Positions 42,928 to 51,428 of a DNA stretch of 64,000 nucleotides are shown here, piece after piece. Under the pieces are notes generated by a model. It did not search any database, was not told the origin of the DNA, and saw only the letters and a program-made list of their open reading frames with translations. The stretch's first letter is position 1. Each line of letters opens with the position of its first letter. Origin of the DNA: Massiliimalia sp050943535 (GTDB lineage Bacteria > Bacillota > Clostridia > Oscillospirales > Ruminococcaceae); assembly GCA_050943535.1 (NCBI GenBank), contig JBMNPJ010000002.1, forward strand, positions 248,001 to 312,000, read 5' to 3'. The translations under genes were made by a program, and so were the position numbers.

Positions 42928-43128
42928 TTACTGTTGTACATTCTGTTTACGCTTTAACCTTGCTTTTGCTTCTTCAACATTTTCTCCGTCTTTTGTAAGG
43001 TAGCGATCAACAAAAGCGTCCTCAATTTTGGTATAGCTATCAACAACTGTATCTTCAATTTTTTGATAGGTTTCAACGACCTTTTCTGAAATTTTTTCGT
43101 TGGTTTTTATAAATTTAGATTTTGCCAT
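42928..43128 (-). CDS. Small conserved charged protein of the TetR cluster
   Basis: A 66-residue, highly charged protein with an internal repeat KIEDxVVDSYxKIEDAFVDRYLT, predicted all-helical and cytoplasmic. Similar small proteins follow TetR-controlled membrane-protein genes in Clostridia; their role is unknown. ATG 43128 is preceded on the minus strand by AAAGGA with 9-nt spacing. It lies 3 nt after the last codon of the decayed gene 43132-43527. Confidence 0.7.
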   Translation of the reverse strand: MAKSKFIKTNEKISEKVVETYQKIEDTVVDSYTKIEDAFVDRYLTKDGENVEEAKARLKRKQNVQQ

Positions 43129-43131
43129 TGT

Positions 43132-43527
43132 TTAAATTCCTTTCTTTTTTGATTTTGTTACCATAGATAAACCGAGTATCAGTACAAATAGACATACAGT
43201 AACTCCTGTTATTACGTTCATAAAGTAAACCTGCTTGCTGTTCATCGAGCCAAAGGAAATCAGAGAGCAATTTGCGATGATTGCGCACATACAATATCGC
43301 AGAAAACTGCATTGTGGCTAAGATTCCGTAGAAAGTGCACATAGCGATAAACCAAAATGAAAGGTTTAGAACATCAAGTACACAAATGGTATATTGCATA
43401 GAGGAAATTGAATGCAAAGGTAACTGCTGTGGAGAAAATGAGACGGTAACACCGGCTTGATACAAGTTTTGTACTTGTTTTTATTTTGGTAATCAGCGAT
43501 ATAGCTTTCCGTTTCGGCTTCAACCAT
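43132..43527 (-). pseudogene. Decayed membrane-protein gene
   Basis: The expected reading frame starts at ATG 43527 (MVEAETESYIADYQNKNKYK), overlapping the upstream stop codon as in a coupled operon. It then continues in different frames: KLVSSRCYRLIFSTAVTFAF up to a stop, then LSFWFIAMCTFYGILATMQF, and finally VTGVTVCLFVLILGLSMVTK ending at 43132. Each piece looks like part of one polytopic membrane protein, so at least two frameshifts have occurred. No single frame gives a plausible full protein. Confidence 0.6.
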
Positions 43528-43891
43528 TAATACCTTTTGTAAGGGGAATAAGACACAACAGTATGACAATTCCAACAAGGCCGATTACAATGCCTATAAC
43601 CATTTTGTCCCAGATCATGCTAAAGCACATCCCAACCCCCAGCGCCAAAGCGCCCATGATACCAACGATGGCAGTTAGAACGGTCTTTCTGTTAATGTGG
43701 ATCGGCTCCTTGTGTTCCATCTTTCTCCATACAATTAGCGTGATAAAGCAGAGAAACAGTCCGACACAACCAAAAATAATACCCGGCTTAAATGCGTTCC
43801 ATTCTGGGATAGTTACCATGCACATAGCGAGTGCGAGTAGAACAACGCTGACCGTTCCTAACACCATTGCAACAAAATTGCTTTTTCTCAT
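43520..43891 (-). CDS. Small membrane protein of the TetR cluster
   Basis: A 123-residue protein with four hydrophobic helices (VLGTVSVVLLALAMCMV; IIFGCVGLFLCFITLIVW; a third; and IGIVIGLVGIVILLCLI). ATG 43891 follows TGGAGG. It is divergent from the TetR gene, with the shared control region 43892-44014. No enzymatic motif is seen; the family occurs beside TetR regulators in gut Firmicutes. Confidence 0.82.
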   Translation of the reverse strand: MRKSNFVAMVLGTVSVVLLALAMCMVTIPEWNAFKPGIIFGCVGLFLCFITLIVWRKMEHKEPIHINRKTVLTAIVGIMGALALGVGMCFSMIWDKMVIGIVIGLVGIVILLCLIPLTKGING

Positions 43892-43914
43892 TTGATAAGC
43901 ACCTCCAAAATATT

Positions 43915-43953
43915 AAAACAACAGTTGTTGTTTTCTTGTAAATTAAGTATAAT
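43915..43953 (+). promoter_or_regulatory. TetR operator and promoter
   Basis: The palindrome AAAACAACA-GT-TGTTGTTTT (43915-43934) overlaps a weak -35 TTGTTG (43925-43930), 17 nt before TATAAT (43948-43953) for the TetR gene. It lies between divergent genes, so one operator could control both. Confidence 0.75.
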
Positions 43954-44014
43954 GGACTTGAAAGCGGAAAACAATCATCAATTTATCAACAAGTGTTGGA
44001 ATAAAGGAGTTTTT

Positions 44015-44569
44015 ATGAATACACCGAATAATAAACGAAAAAAAGAGTCGATAGAGCGCATAGAAAAAGTTTTTATTGAGTTGCTCCAAACAAAAGAGTT
44101 AAGCAAAATCAGCGTATCAGATATTTGCAAACGCGCCGGACTGAACAGAACTACATTCTATGCAAACTATACTGATATTTATGGATTAGCTGACACAATA
44201 CGAGATAAACTTGAAGTCGCGGTATCTGGTTTGTATAATGATGAAATTACGCAAGGCTTTAACAGCAATGACTATCTGAAACTATTCCGTCACATTAAAG
44301 AGAACCAGATTTTCTATCAGACCTATTTCAAACTCGGATACGATAATAAATACAAAATTATTGTTTATGATACTAATCTTGCACGAACACATTTTCAAAA
44401 TAAATTCATTGAGTATCACATGGAATTTTTTAAGGCAGGTATTACACAAGTAATAAAACTTTGGCTGAAAAACGGCTGTAAAGAAAACCCGGAAGATATA
44501 TTTGCAATTATTCAAAGTGAATATCAAGGGCGAGAGACTTTCTTTGACAATGAGGGTGCTGAACAGTGA
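44015..44569 (+). CDS. TetR family transcriptional regulator
   Basis: The 184-residue regulator has the N-terminal TetR helix-turn-helix (LSKISVSDICKRAGLNRTTFYANY) and a ligand domain of the TetR_C_8-like type. ATG 44015 has AAAGGAG 5 nt upstream; the ATG-like start at 43892 lies across the operator. It likely represses the divergent membrane-protein/small-protein operon. The cluster 42.9-44.6 kb is AT-richer than its surroundings, consistent with transfer. Confidence 0.9.
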   Translation: MNTPNNKRKKESIERIEKVFIELLQTKELSKISVSDICKRAGLNRTTFYANYTDIYGLADTIRDKLEVAVSGLYNDEITQGFNSNDYLKLFRHIKENQIFYQTYFKLGYDNKYKIIVYDTNLARTHFQNKFIEYHMEFFKAGITQVIKLWLKNGCKENPEDIFAIIQSEYQGRETFFDNEGAEQ

Positions 44570-44684
44570 GTAGCGGTCTGTCAATTCTTGCATGTTACTT
44601 TATAACACATGAGTGTTTGTAAAAGATATGTTATAATACTTTTACTTGTATAATTTTCTAGTTTGCGCTGTTTTTCTACAGCAA

Positions 44685-44723
44685 AAAATCCCCCTTTGCA
44701 GATACCCTGCAAAGGGGGATTTT
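44685..44723. terminator. Bidirectional terminator between tetR and DUF711 genes
   Basis: A 16-bp stem (44685-44700 with 44708-44723, core TCCCCCTTTGCA/TGCAAAGGGGGA) has A- and T-runs on both sides, serving both converging genes. Confidence 0.9.
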
Positions 44724-44754
44724 CGTATTAACTGATATAAAATAAATTTGAAAA

Positions 44755-46110
44755 TTAGTTTTTCAGGCTTTGCATTGGAGCAGGAATCTGTCCGCCGCGA
44801 TTAATAAACTTGCAGGAAGAATTCCGGTTTACTTTCATGATAGGACCATATCCCAGCAGACCGCCGAAGTCCAGTTCTTCTCCTTCTTTTAATCCAATGG
44901 CAGGAATCAAACGTACTGCAGTGGTTTTGGAGTTTACCATCCCGATTGCTGCTTCGTCAGCCATGATTGCGGAAATGGTTTCTGCCGGTGTGTCGCCAGG
45001 GATAACAATCATATCTAACCCTACAGAACATACAGCAGTCATTGCTTCCAGTTTTTCCAAGCAAAGGGAACCGCACCGAGCAGCATCAATCATACCGGCA
45101 TCTTCTGTAACAGGAATGAATGCACCGGAAAGTCCGCCAACTCGGGAAGAAGCCATAACGCCGCCCTTTTTCACAGCGTCATTGAGCATTGCCAGTGCAG
45201 CAGTGGTACCGTGAGTACCGCATTTTTCCAATCCGATTTCTTCCAGAATATGGGCAACGGAGTCACCTACTGCCGGAGTTGGAGCCAAAGACAGGTCAAC
45301 AATACCAAAAGGAACGCCAAGGCGTTTTCCTGCTTCTACACCTACCAGCTGTCCCATTCTGGTGATTTTGAAAGCGGTCTTTTTGATAATGTCTGCCACT
45401 TCGCTGATAGAAGCATCCGGAGCTTTTGCCAGAGCGGAGCGAACTACACCAGGACCGGAAACACCAACGTTAATCATGCAGTCCGGTTCGCCTACACCGT
45501 GGAAGGCACCTGCCATGAAAGGATTGTCTTCTGGAGCGTTGCAGAAGACAACCAGTTTTGCTGCGCCAATACAGTTGCGGTCAGCGGTCAGTTCGCTGCA
45601 TTCCCGGATGACCTGTCCCATGATTTTGCAGGCATCCAGATTGATCCCTGCTTTGGTAGAACCTACGTTAACAGAAGAGCAAACGCGTTCGGTTTCACTC
45701 AGTGCCCGTGGGATAGAGCGGATTAATTCTTCATCCCCTGCGCTGAATCCTTTTTGAACCAGAGCGGAGTATCCTCCGATAAAGTTAACGCCGCAGTCTC
45801 TGGCAGCCCGATCCAGAGTTTTTGCAAATTTTACAGGGTCACCTTTGCTGGCAGCAGAGATAATCGCAATTGGAGTAACAGAAATTCGTTTATTGATAAT
45901 CGGAATTCCGTACTCCCGTTCAATGTCTTCGCCGACTTTTACCAGGTTGCCTGCCTTGCTCATGATTTTGGCATATACCTTTTCACAGGCCTTGTCAATG
46001 TCTGGGTCAATGCAGTCTAACAGGGAAATTCCCATGGTAATGGTACGAATGTCCAGATTTTCATCCTGGATCATTTTTATGGTTTCTAAAATATCGTTTG
46101 TATTTAACAT
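44755..46110 (-). CDS. PFL family protein (DUF711/UPF0210)
   Basis: The 451-residue protein matches the UPF0210 family in length and in motifs (DIRTITMGISLLDC at the start, ISVTPIAI, PTPAVGDSVAHIL). The fold resembles pyruvate formate-lyase but it lacks the glycyl-radical loop; function unknown. ATG 46110 has TGGAGG upstream on the minus strand. It follows the ACT-domain gene by 54 nt on the same strand, a widely conserved pair, suggesting that the ACT protein senses a metabolite for it. Confidence 0.93.
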   Translation of the reverse strand: MLNTNDILETIKMIQDENLDIRTITMGISLLDCIDPDIDKACEKVYAKIMSKAGNLVKVGEDIEREYGIPIINKRISVTPIAIISAASKGDPVKFAKTLDRAARDCGVNFIGGYSALVQKGFSAGDEELIRSIPRALSETERVCSSVNVGSTKAGINLDACKIMGQVIRECSELTADRNCIGAAKLVVFCNAPEDNPFMAGAFHGVGEPDCMINVGVSGPGVVRSALAKAPDASISEVADIIKKTAFKITRMGQLVGVEAGKRLGVPFGIVDLSLAPTPAVGDSVAHILEEIGLEKCGTHGTTAALAMLNDAVKKGGVMASSRVGGLSGAFIPVTEDAGMIDAARCGSLCLEKLEAMTAVCSVGLDMIVIPGDTPAETISAIMADEAAIGMVNSKTTAVRLIPAIGLKEGEELDFGGLLGYGPIMKVNRNSSCKFINRGGQIPAPMQSLKN

Positions 46111-46164
46111 GACTTCCTCCAAATTCCATTTAAGTAACAATCGCGAAAAAGGATGCTGAAAAAA

Positions 46165-46434
46165 TTATACATGGTGCATGGAGTTAAAAACATCTTCATG
46201 CATTACGTGAATTTGGAGTCCGCTTGCTTGGCCTACTGTTTCCAATGCAGTTCTCAAATCGCCCAGATCGGTTTTTAATTTGTCGATTTGTACCAGCATT
46301 ACCATGGCGAACATGTCTTCCATAACAGTTTGGGTTACATCGATCACGTTGGCATTGTGTTCTGCACAAACGCCGCTGACTTTTGCCAAAATCCCAACAG
46401 TATCTTTTCCTACTACAGTAATAATTGCTTTCAT
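46165..46434 (-). CDS. ACT domain protein (UPF0237)
   Basis: The 89-residue protein is a single ACT domain (AIITVVGKDTVGILAKVSGVCAEHNANVIDVTQ), the amino-acid-binding regulatory fold. It is paired with the DUF711 gene downstream, as in many Firmicutes. ATG 46434 has AGAAAGGAATAT upstream. nadE ends 40 nt before it on the same strand, so all three may be one transcript. Confidence 0.93.
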   Translation of the reverse strand: MKAIITVVGKDTVGILAKVSGVCAEHNANVIDVTQTVMEDMFAMVMLVQIDKLKTDLGDLRTALETVGQASGLQIHVMHEDVFNSMHHV

Positions 46435-46474
46435 ATGATATTCCTTTCTGCTGTCCTGTTGGACAGGCTTTCTA

Positions 46475-48268
46475 TTAATCCAACTGATCCAGTTCTTTCA
46501 AAAACAGAGAAGCGTCTAAATCGGACGGCATAAAGAAATGGGAGTTAGATAGATTGACTTCTGTGATAGCGGCACTGTCTGGTGTGCAGCTGCGCTTAAA
46601 TTGGCTCTGGCAGAAACGCTTTAAGAAAATAGCCAGTTTTTCTTTTAAGTATGCGGAATCATATTGGTCGCCAAACGCTTTTTTTGCATACAAAAAGATT
46701 TTTTTCGGGGTAAAGTGATATTTTAAGAAATAATAGAGGAAGAAATCATGAAGCAGATAAGGACCCAGGATTTCTTCTGTTTTTTGAGAAATTGCTCCGT
46801 TTTCATCTGGCGGAAGCAGTTCCGGGCTGATCGGGGTGTCCAAAATTGCTTGCAGTACCTGCTGGCAATTTTTAAACCGGGTAGTTTGTGACAATACCTG
46901 AACCAGTGCCCGGATCATGGTTTTGGTCACACAGGTGTTCACATTAAAGTTCGCAATATGGTCGCCGGCAAAGGTAGCAAACCCCAGTGCTTCCTCTGAC
47001 AGGTCACCGGTTCCTACTACGATAGCACCCTGTTGGTTTGCAATGTCCAAAAGAATCTGGGTGCGTTCTCTTGCTTGAGCGTTTTCATAGGTAACATCAT
47101 GGCAGTTTGGATCCTGTCCAATGTCCGCAAAATGCTGGAGAACACTGTCACGGATCGGAACTTCACGAACAGTACAGCCCAAGGCATTCATCAAGGTAAG
47201 AGCATTTTCATAAGTGCTTCCGCTGGTGCCGAATCCCTGCATAGTAACAGCGGTAATGTTCTTTTTCGGAAGATTTAAAGCAGTAAACGCATTGGCGCAT
47301 ACTAAAAGTGCCAGGGTAGAATCCAATCCTCCGGAAACACCGATGACTACTTTGTCACAATGAATATGCTGCAGCCGTGCGCTGAGAGAAGCGGACTGGA
47401 GCTGGAACAGATCTAACAGATAATTGGTTTTCTGTTTGGGATCCTGAGGCAGGTATGGATCCTGGGATACTTGACGCAGCAAATCTTCGTGAGGCTGAGC
47501 GTCCATATAGTCACAGAATTCTCCTTCTGCCAAAGGCAGGTCAGCTTGTGCTTTGTGAGAGCGGATAATGTCCATATCAAAGTCCGCTACAGTAAAGATG
47601 CTTCCCATCAGGGATTGTTTCATAGCCAAAACAGTGCCGCATTCTGCCAATGCTGTAATCCCCCGGCTTACATAAGGAAAGCTGGTATCTCCTACAGAGC
47701 CTACACAAGCGGCAACCCCACAGGCTGCAGTTTTTGACAGGGTACGGATGGTTTCCAGATAGGTTTCGCTGTTTCCTGCAATGGCAGGTTCTGTTCCTGG
47801 AATCAGTGTCACGTCGGCACCCTCATAAGCCAAATCCTGACTTGCCAGCAGCATATTGTCGGAAGGTACAGCGCACACATTAAAAGAAATGTCGCCTGCA
47901 CCAAAGATGACACGGTAATCTTCTTCTGATTCCAGTACAGCACGGATGACCCCTTTTTGGAGCACATAGGTTACCGGCTGAGGTTTTCCGTTTTTTAAAA
48001 GTAGGCTTCCCAGCACAATATAGGCATTTAACTTTCTGGTTTGTTTTAAAATGGATTCCACGCCGGCCTGGCATTGGGCAATTACATTGCGGTGATATGC
48101 CAGATTTCCCAGATTGGAACCGGTTAAAGCGCAGGATGGAAATAAATAGATATGAGGGTCATACCCTTTGATTCCATCAATTAATGCGTTAATTGACTCT
48201 GCGGTTGCCAAAGGGTTACCAAGGGTAATCTGATTGGAAACACAGGCAACTCGAAGGAAAGAATTCAT
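46475..48268 (-). CDS. nadE: NAD+ synthetase with N-terminal nitrilase-like domain
   Basis: The 597-residue protein has an N-terminal nitrilase/glutaminase-like domain (1-280) and a C-terminal NAD synthetase with the ATP pyrophosphatase loop SGGLDS (312-317) and later GTGDLSEEALGF and DHIANFNVN motifs. It amidates nicotinic acid adenine dinucleotide. The glutaminase triad E-K-C looks lost: FPELxLTG reads FPSCALTG (S45), the ICEDLW cysteine aligns with V134, and the PKxxLPNY lysine with L112. It may therefore use free ammonia. It is also shorter than typical two-domain NadE (about 640 aa). Confidence 0.92.
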   Translation of the reverse strand: MNSFLRVACVSNQITLGNPLATAESINALIDGIKGYDPHIYLFPSCALTGSNLGNLAYHRNVIAQCQAGVESILKQTRKLNAYIVLGSLLLKNGKPQPVTYVLQKGVIRAVLESEEDYRVIFGAGDISFNVCAVPSDNMLLASQDLAYEGADVTLIPGTEPAIAGNSETYLETIRTLSKTAACGVAACVGSVGDTSFPYVSRGITALAECGTVLAMKQSLMGSIFTVADFDMDIIRSHKAQADLPLAEGEFCDYMDAQPHEDLLRQVSQDPYLPQDPKQKTNYLLDLFQLQSASLSARLQHIHCDKVVIGVSGGLDSTLALLVCANAFTALNLPKKNITAVTMQGFGTSGSTYENALTLMNALGCTVREVPIRDSVLQHFADIGQDPNCHDVTYENAQARERTQILLDIANQQGAIVVGTGDLSEEALGFATFAGDHIANFNVNTCVTKTMIRALVQVLSQTTRFKNCQQVLQAILDTPISPELLPPDENGAISQKTEEILGPYLLHDFFLYYFLKYHFTPKKIFLYAKKAFGDQYDSAYLKEKLAIFLKRFCQSQFKRSCTPDSAAITEVNLSNSHFFMPSDLDASLFLKELDQLD

Positions 48269-48510
48269 ATGATGACCTTCCGTTTCTCCGGCAAAACTAA
48301 AAAAAGAACGGCTGCGGCTGCCGGAACCGCAATCGCAGATAAATCTCTTTTAATCATACCATATTTTTGGTCATTCGTGAATACGAAAAGTGATTGAAAC
48401 TTTTACAATTTACTGAACAAAAGCCGTGAAAAATATAACAGATATTCCATAAGACAAAAAAATTAAGGTGATTCCGTGGAGTTTTTTTACCTTCTTCCCA
48501 TAAAAAATAA
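48269..48510. other. Intergenic region between divergent nadE and PHP genes
   Basis: About 240 nt, AT-rich, without reading frame or recognised RNA. It should carry the nadE promoter on the minus strand, which I could not assign. Confidence 0.4.
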
Positions 48511-48514
48511 CGCC

Positions 48515-48542
48515 TTGACGAAACAGGTGATTTTGCTATAAT
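48515..48542 (+). promoter_or_regulatory. Sigma-A promoter for PHP gene
   Basis: TTGACG (48515-48520), a 16-nt spacer, TATAAT (48537-48542). The leader of about 130 nt contains a weak inverted repeat (GCGAAA/TTTCGC) but no recognised element. Confidence 0.75.
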
Positions 48543-48679
48543 TAAATCAAAACGCTGATTGCGAAAAATAAAAGGAACGGATAAAAATTTCGCATGGTGA
48601 TAAAAAGAAGGATATTTTTTCATCATATGACCATGTGTGAGATCAATAAAATGGTAAATGAAAGGAAGGGCAAACAAAT

Positions 48680-49504
48680 ATGAAGGAACATATTCTGGTA
48701 GATTGCCACACCCATACAGGGCATTCTTTTGATGCAGATTCTTCTATGAAAGATATGTGTGAAGCAGCCAAGCAGTATGGAATCGAAGTATACACAGTGA
48801 CCGATCACTGTGAGGCAGAACGGAGTGACATGGAACTGAGCCATGGTATTTCTCAGGAAGAGGCGACGCAGAAATCTTTGGAAGAAATAAATGAACTGCG
48901 GGAGAAATACAAAGGAACCGGATTTCAGCTTTTGCGCGGCGTAGAGGTAGGGCAGCCTACTCAGTGCCTAGAAGTGGCAGAGCGTGTGGTAAAGCGGGAG
49001 TATGATTTTGTGATCGGATCTCTCCATGCTTTGAGAAATGAAGGAGACTTTTATTATATGGGGGATCGGGTTTTGACCCCAAAAGAAATGGATGAAACCC
49101 TGGAGCGGTATCTAATTCAAACGCTGGAAATGATCCAGTGGGGAAAGTTTGATACCTTGGCCCATTTGGGATACCCATTGCGATATCTGAATGGCGGCGC
49201 TTTAAAAGGATTTGGCGCTCAGGATGAGCTGGTAGACCAGGTGTTCCGCCGGCTGATTGAAGCGGGTAAGGCACTGGAAGTGAATACCTCCCGTTTGATG
49301 GAGGGAGGACAGATTCTTCCGTTTCCTCATTATTTAAAGCGGTATCGTCAGCTTGGAGGAGAACTAGTGACCATCGGTTCTGATGCTCATACTCCGGAAA
49401 AAGCAGGAAGCGGAATTCGGGAAGGATACGAGCTGCTTCGGGAAGCAGGTTTCCGGTATGTATTTTATTATGAAAACCGGAAGCCACATGGGGTAAAACT
49501 CTGA
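48680..49504 (+). CDS. PHP domain histidinol-phosphatase-like protein
   Basis: A 274-residue PHP-fold phosphoesterase with metal-binding motifs DCHTHTGHS (residues 9-17), TDHCE, GVEVGQP, GSLHAL, HLGYP and GSDAHTP. It resembles HisK-type histidinol-phosphatase, the last phosphatase step of histidine synthesis, but no his gene is near, so another phosphate ester is possible. ATG 48680 follows GAAAGGAAGGG. Confidence 0.85.
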   Translation: MKEHILVDCHTHTGHSFDADSSMKDMCEAAKQYGIEVYTVTDHCEAERSDMELSHGISQEEATQKSLEEINELREKYKGTGFQLLRGVEVGQPTQCLEVAERVVKREYDFVIGSLHALRNEGDFYYMGDRVLTPKEMDETLERYLIQTLEMIQWGKFDTLAHLGYPLRYLNGGALKGFGAQDELVDQVFRRLIEAGKALEVNTSRLMEGGQILPFPHYLKRYRQLGGELVTIGSDAHTPEKAGSGIREGYELLREAGFRYVFYYENRKPHGVKL

Positions 49505-49566
49505 GCGATGGACTTTATTTTCACAGATTCTGTTTGTGTGCTTTGAAAATAGTTTTTCGGAAAAAC

Positions 49567-49595
49567 TGGACGGAGCAGGGAAACTGTGTTATACT
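49567..49595 (+). promoter_or_regulatory. Sigma-A promoter for lrp-aminotransferase operon
   Basis: TGGACG (49567-49572), 17-nt spacer, TATACT (49590-49595), about 78 nt before the Lrp-type gene. Confidence 0.65.
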
Positions 49596-49673
49596 GAAAA
49601 AATAACCGTATGAGTTATTAGGCTGTAGATAAACTATAGCTGTAAGTAAAAAGAGAGAAAAGGTGGTAGAACA

Positions 49674-50144
49674 ATGGATCGATTATTGTCTTTACTGGAA
49701 CAAAACGCGCGTCTGACCAACAAACAGCTGGCCGTGATGCTGGAAACAACTGAGGCGCAGGTAGCCGCCAAAATCGAGCAGTATGAAGAAGAAGGGATCA
49801 TCCGGGGATATACCACTGTATTGGACCGGGAAAAATTTGACAAAGATTATGTTCTGGCAATTATTGAACTGAAGGTAACGCCAAAACCGGATTATGGATT
49901 TGAAGAAATTGCCCGCCGGATTGCGGAATACACCGAAGTAGAAAGCGTTTACCTGATGTCCGGAGGATTTGACCTGGCAGTGTTTGTCAACGGCCGTACC
50001 TTTAAAGATATTGCTTTGTTTGTATCCAAACGTTTGGCTGTTTTGGATTCTGTCGTTTCTACAGCGACACACTTCTTGTTGTCTCGTTATAAGGATAAGG
50101 GATTTATGATTGCAGATGATGAGATTGACGAGAGGAGCGTATAA
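49674..50144 (+). CDS. Lrp/AsnC family regulator
   Basis: A 156-residue Lrp-type protein: N-terminal HTH (LLEQNARLTNKQLAVMLETT) and a C-terminal ligand-binding RAM domain. ATG 49674 follows AAAGGTGG. The aminotransferase gene begins 8 nt after the stop codon, so the regulator probably senses an amino acid made or used by that enzyme and controls their common operon. Confidence 0.92.
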   Translation: MDRLLSLLEQNARLTNKQLAVMLETTEAQVAAKIEQYEEEGIIRGYTTVLDREKFDKDYVLAIIELKVTPKPDYGFEEIARRIAEYTEVESVYLMSGGFDLAVFVNGRTFKDIALFVSKRLAVLDSVVSTATHFLLSRYKDKGFMIADDEIDERSV

Positions 50145-50152
50145 CAAGTTTT

Positions 50153-51319
50153 ATGGATTATGAAAAAATAATACCTCAAAAAATTGTTCAGATTAAGCCA
50201 TCAGGAATTCGACGTTTTTTTGATATTGCCAATGAAATGGAAGGGGTTATTTCTCTGGGGGTAGGAGAACCGGATTTTAAAACACCGTTTGCCATTCGCC
50301 AGACCGCCATTGAAACATTGGAAAAAGGCCGTACCTGGTATTCTGCCAATGCGGGACTTTTGGAACTGCGGGAAGAAATTTGCCGGTATCTGGAACGGAA
50401 ATTTGACCTTCACTACGAAGCAAAAGGTGAAGTTCTGGTAACTGTAGGCGGTTCTGAAGCAATTGATTTATGTATTCGGGCACTGGTAGATGATGGGGAT
50501 GAAGTGCTGATTCCAGAACCTAGCTTTGTGTGCTATTCTCCGATTGTTACTTTGGCTCACGGGGTTCCGGTACCGATTGAAACTAAGGAAGAAGACCATT
50601 TCCGCTTAACCAAAGAAGCACTTTTAAGTAAAATTACCGACCGCACCAAAGTGCTGGTATTGCCATATCCTAACAACCCTACCGGTGGGGTAATGCGCCG
50701 GGAACATTTGGAAGAGTTGGCGCAGGTATTGCGGGAACGGAATATTATTGTTCTTTCTGATGAAATTTACGCAGAACTGACCTATAACGGACAGCATGTG
50801 TCCATTGCGTCTTTAGACGGAATGGCAGAGCGAACCGTTGTGGTGAACGGATTTTCAAAAGCATATTCTATGACCGGATGGCGTTTAGGATATGCAGCAG
50901 GTCCAAAGCCCATTATTCAGCAGATGACAAAGATTCATCAGTACGCCATTATGTGTGCCCCTACTACCAGCCAGTATGCAGCGGTAAAGGCACTGCGGGA
51001 CTGCGACGAAAGTATTGCCAAAATGCGGGATGAGTACGATGCTAGACGCCGTTTGATTGTGGATTCCTTTAATCGGCTGGGACTGCATTGTTTTGAACCG
51101 GAAGGCGCTTTTTATGTATTCCCTTGCATTAAGAGCACTGGAATGACTTCGGAAGAATTTTGCGAAAAACTTCTGTTTTCCCAAAAGGTGGCTGTGGTGC
51201 CGGGAAATGCTTTTGGCGACAGCGGAGAAGGGTTTGTACGGGTGTCTTATTCTTATTCTGTCAATCATATTTTGGAAGCCGTCAAGCGAATTGGAAAGTT
51301 TTTGGATTCGCTGAAATGA
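50153..51319 (+). CDS. PLP-dependent aminotransferase, class I/II
   Basis: The 388-residue fold-type I aminotransferase has the PLP lysine K236 in NGFSKAYSMTGWRLGY, the PNNPTGG motif at residues 174-180 and DEIYAELTY near 203. The pattern resembles aspartate/aromatic aminotransferases of the PatA/AraT group; the donor cannot be fixed from sequence. It is coupled to the Lrp regulator gene and followed by a terminator-like hairpin. ATG 50153 has GAGGAGCG about 15 nt upstream, a long spacing; no nearer in-frame start exists. Confidence 0.9.
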   Translation: MDYEKIIPQKIVQIKPSGIRRFFDIANEMEGVISLGVGEPDFKTPFAIRQTAIETLEKGRTWYSANAGLLELREEICRYLERKFDLHYEAKGEVLVTVGGSEAIDLCIRALVDDGDEVLIPEPSFVCYSPIVTLAHGVPVPIETKEEDHFRLTKEALLSKITDRTKVLVLPYPNNPTGGVMRREHLEELAQVLRERNIIVLSDEIYAELTYNGQHVSIASLDGMAERTVVVNGFSKAYSMTGWRLGYAAGPKPIIQQMTKIHQYAIMCAPTTSQYAAVKALRDCDESIAKMRDEYDARRRLIVDSFNRLGLHCFEPEGAFYVFPCIKSTGMTSEEFCEKLLFSQKVAVVPGNAFGDSGEGFVRVSYSYSVNHILEAVKRIGKFLDSLK

Positions 51320-51351
51320 TCATTAAATGAGCAAAACCATTTTGCGCAAAA

Positions 51352-51400
51352 CCCGTTTTGCAAGGGGGACAACCCTTTGCAGAGCGGGCATTTCTTTTTT
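51352..51400 (+). terminator. Likely terminator after aminotransferase gene
   Basis: Nested arms CCCG/CGGG and GCAAGGG/CCCTTTGC (one bulge) are followed by CATTTCTTTTTT. Nearby GCAAAAC/GTTTTGC forms an alternative hairpin just upstream. Confidence 0.6.
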
Positions 51401-51428
51401 GAAAATCATATAAATTGTGAGGGAAATC

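Noticed and set aside
43115..43465. 116-residue minus-strand frame as an intact gene
   Set aside because: Its N-terminal third is not membrane-like while the adjoining frame is; the coupled start at 43527 lies in yet another frame. A decayed gene explains the pieces better.
44685..44723. Riboswitch in the region between tetR and DUF711
   Set aside because: The structure is a simple symmetrical bidirectional terminator with no conserved aptamer sequence, and both genes end towards it.
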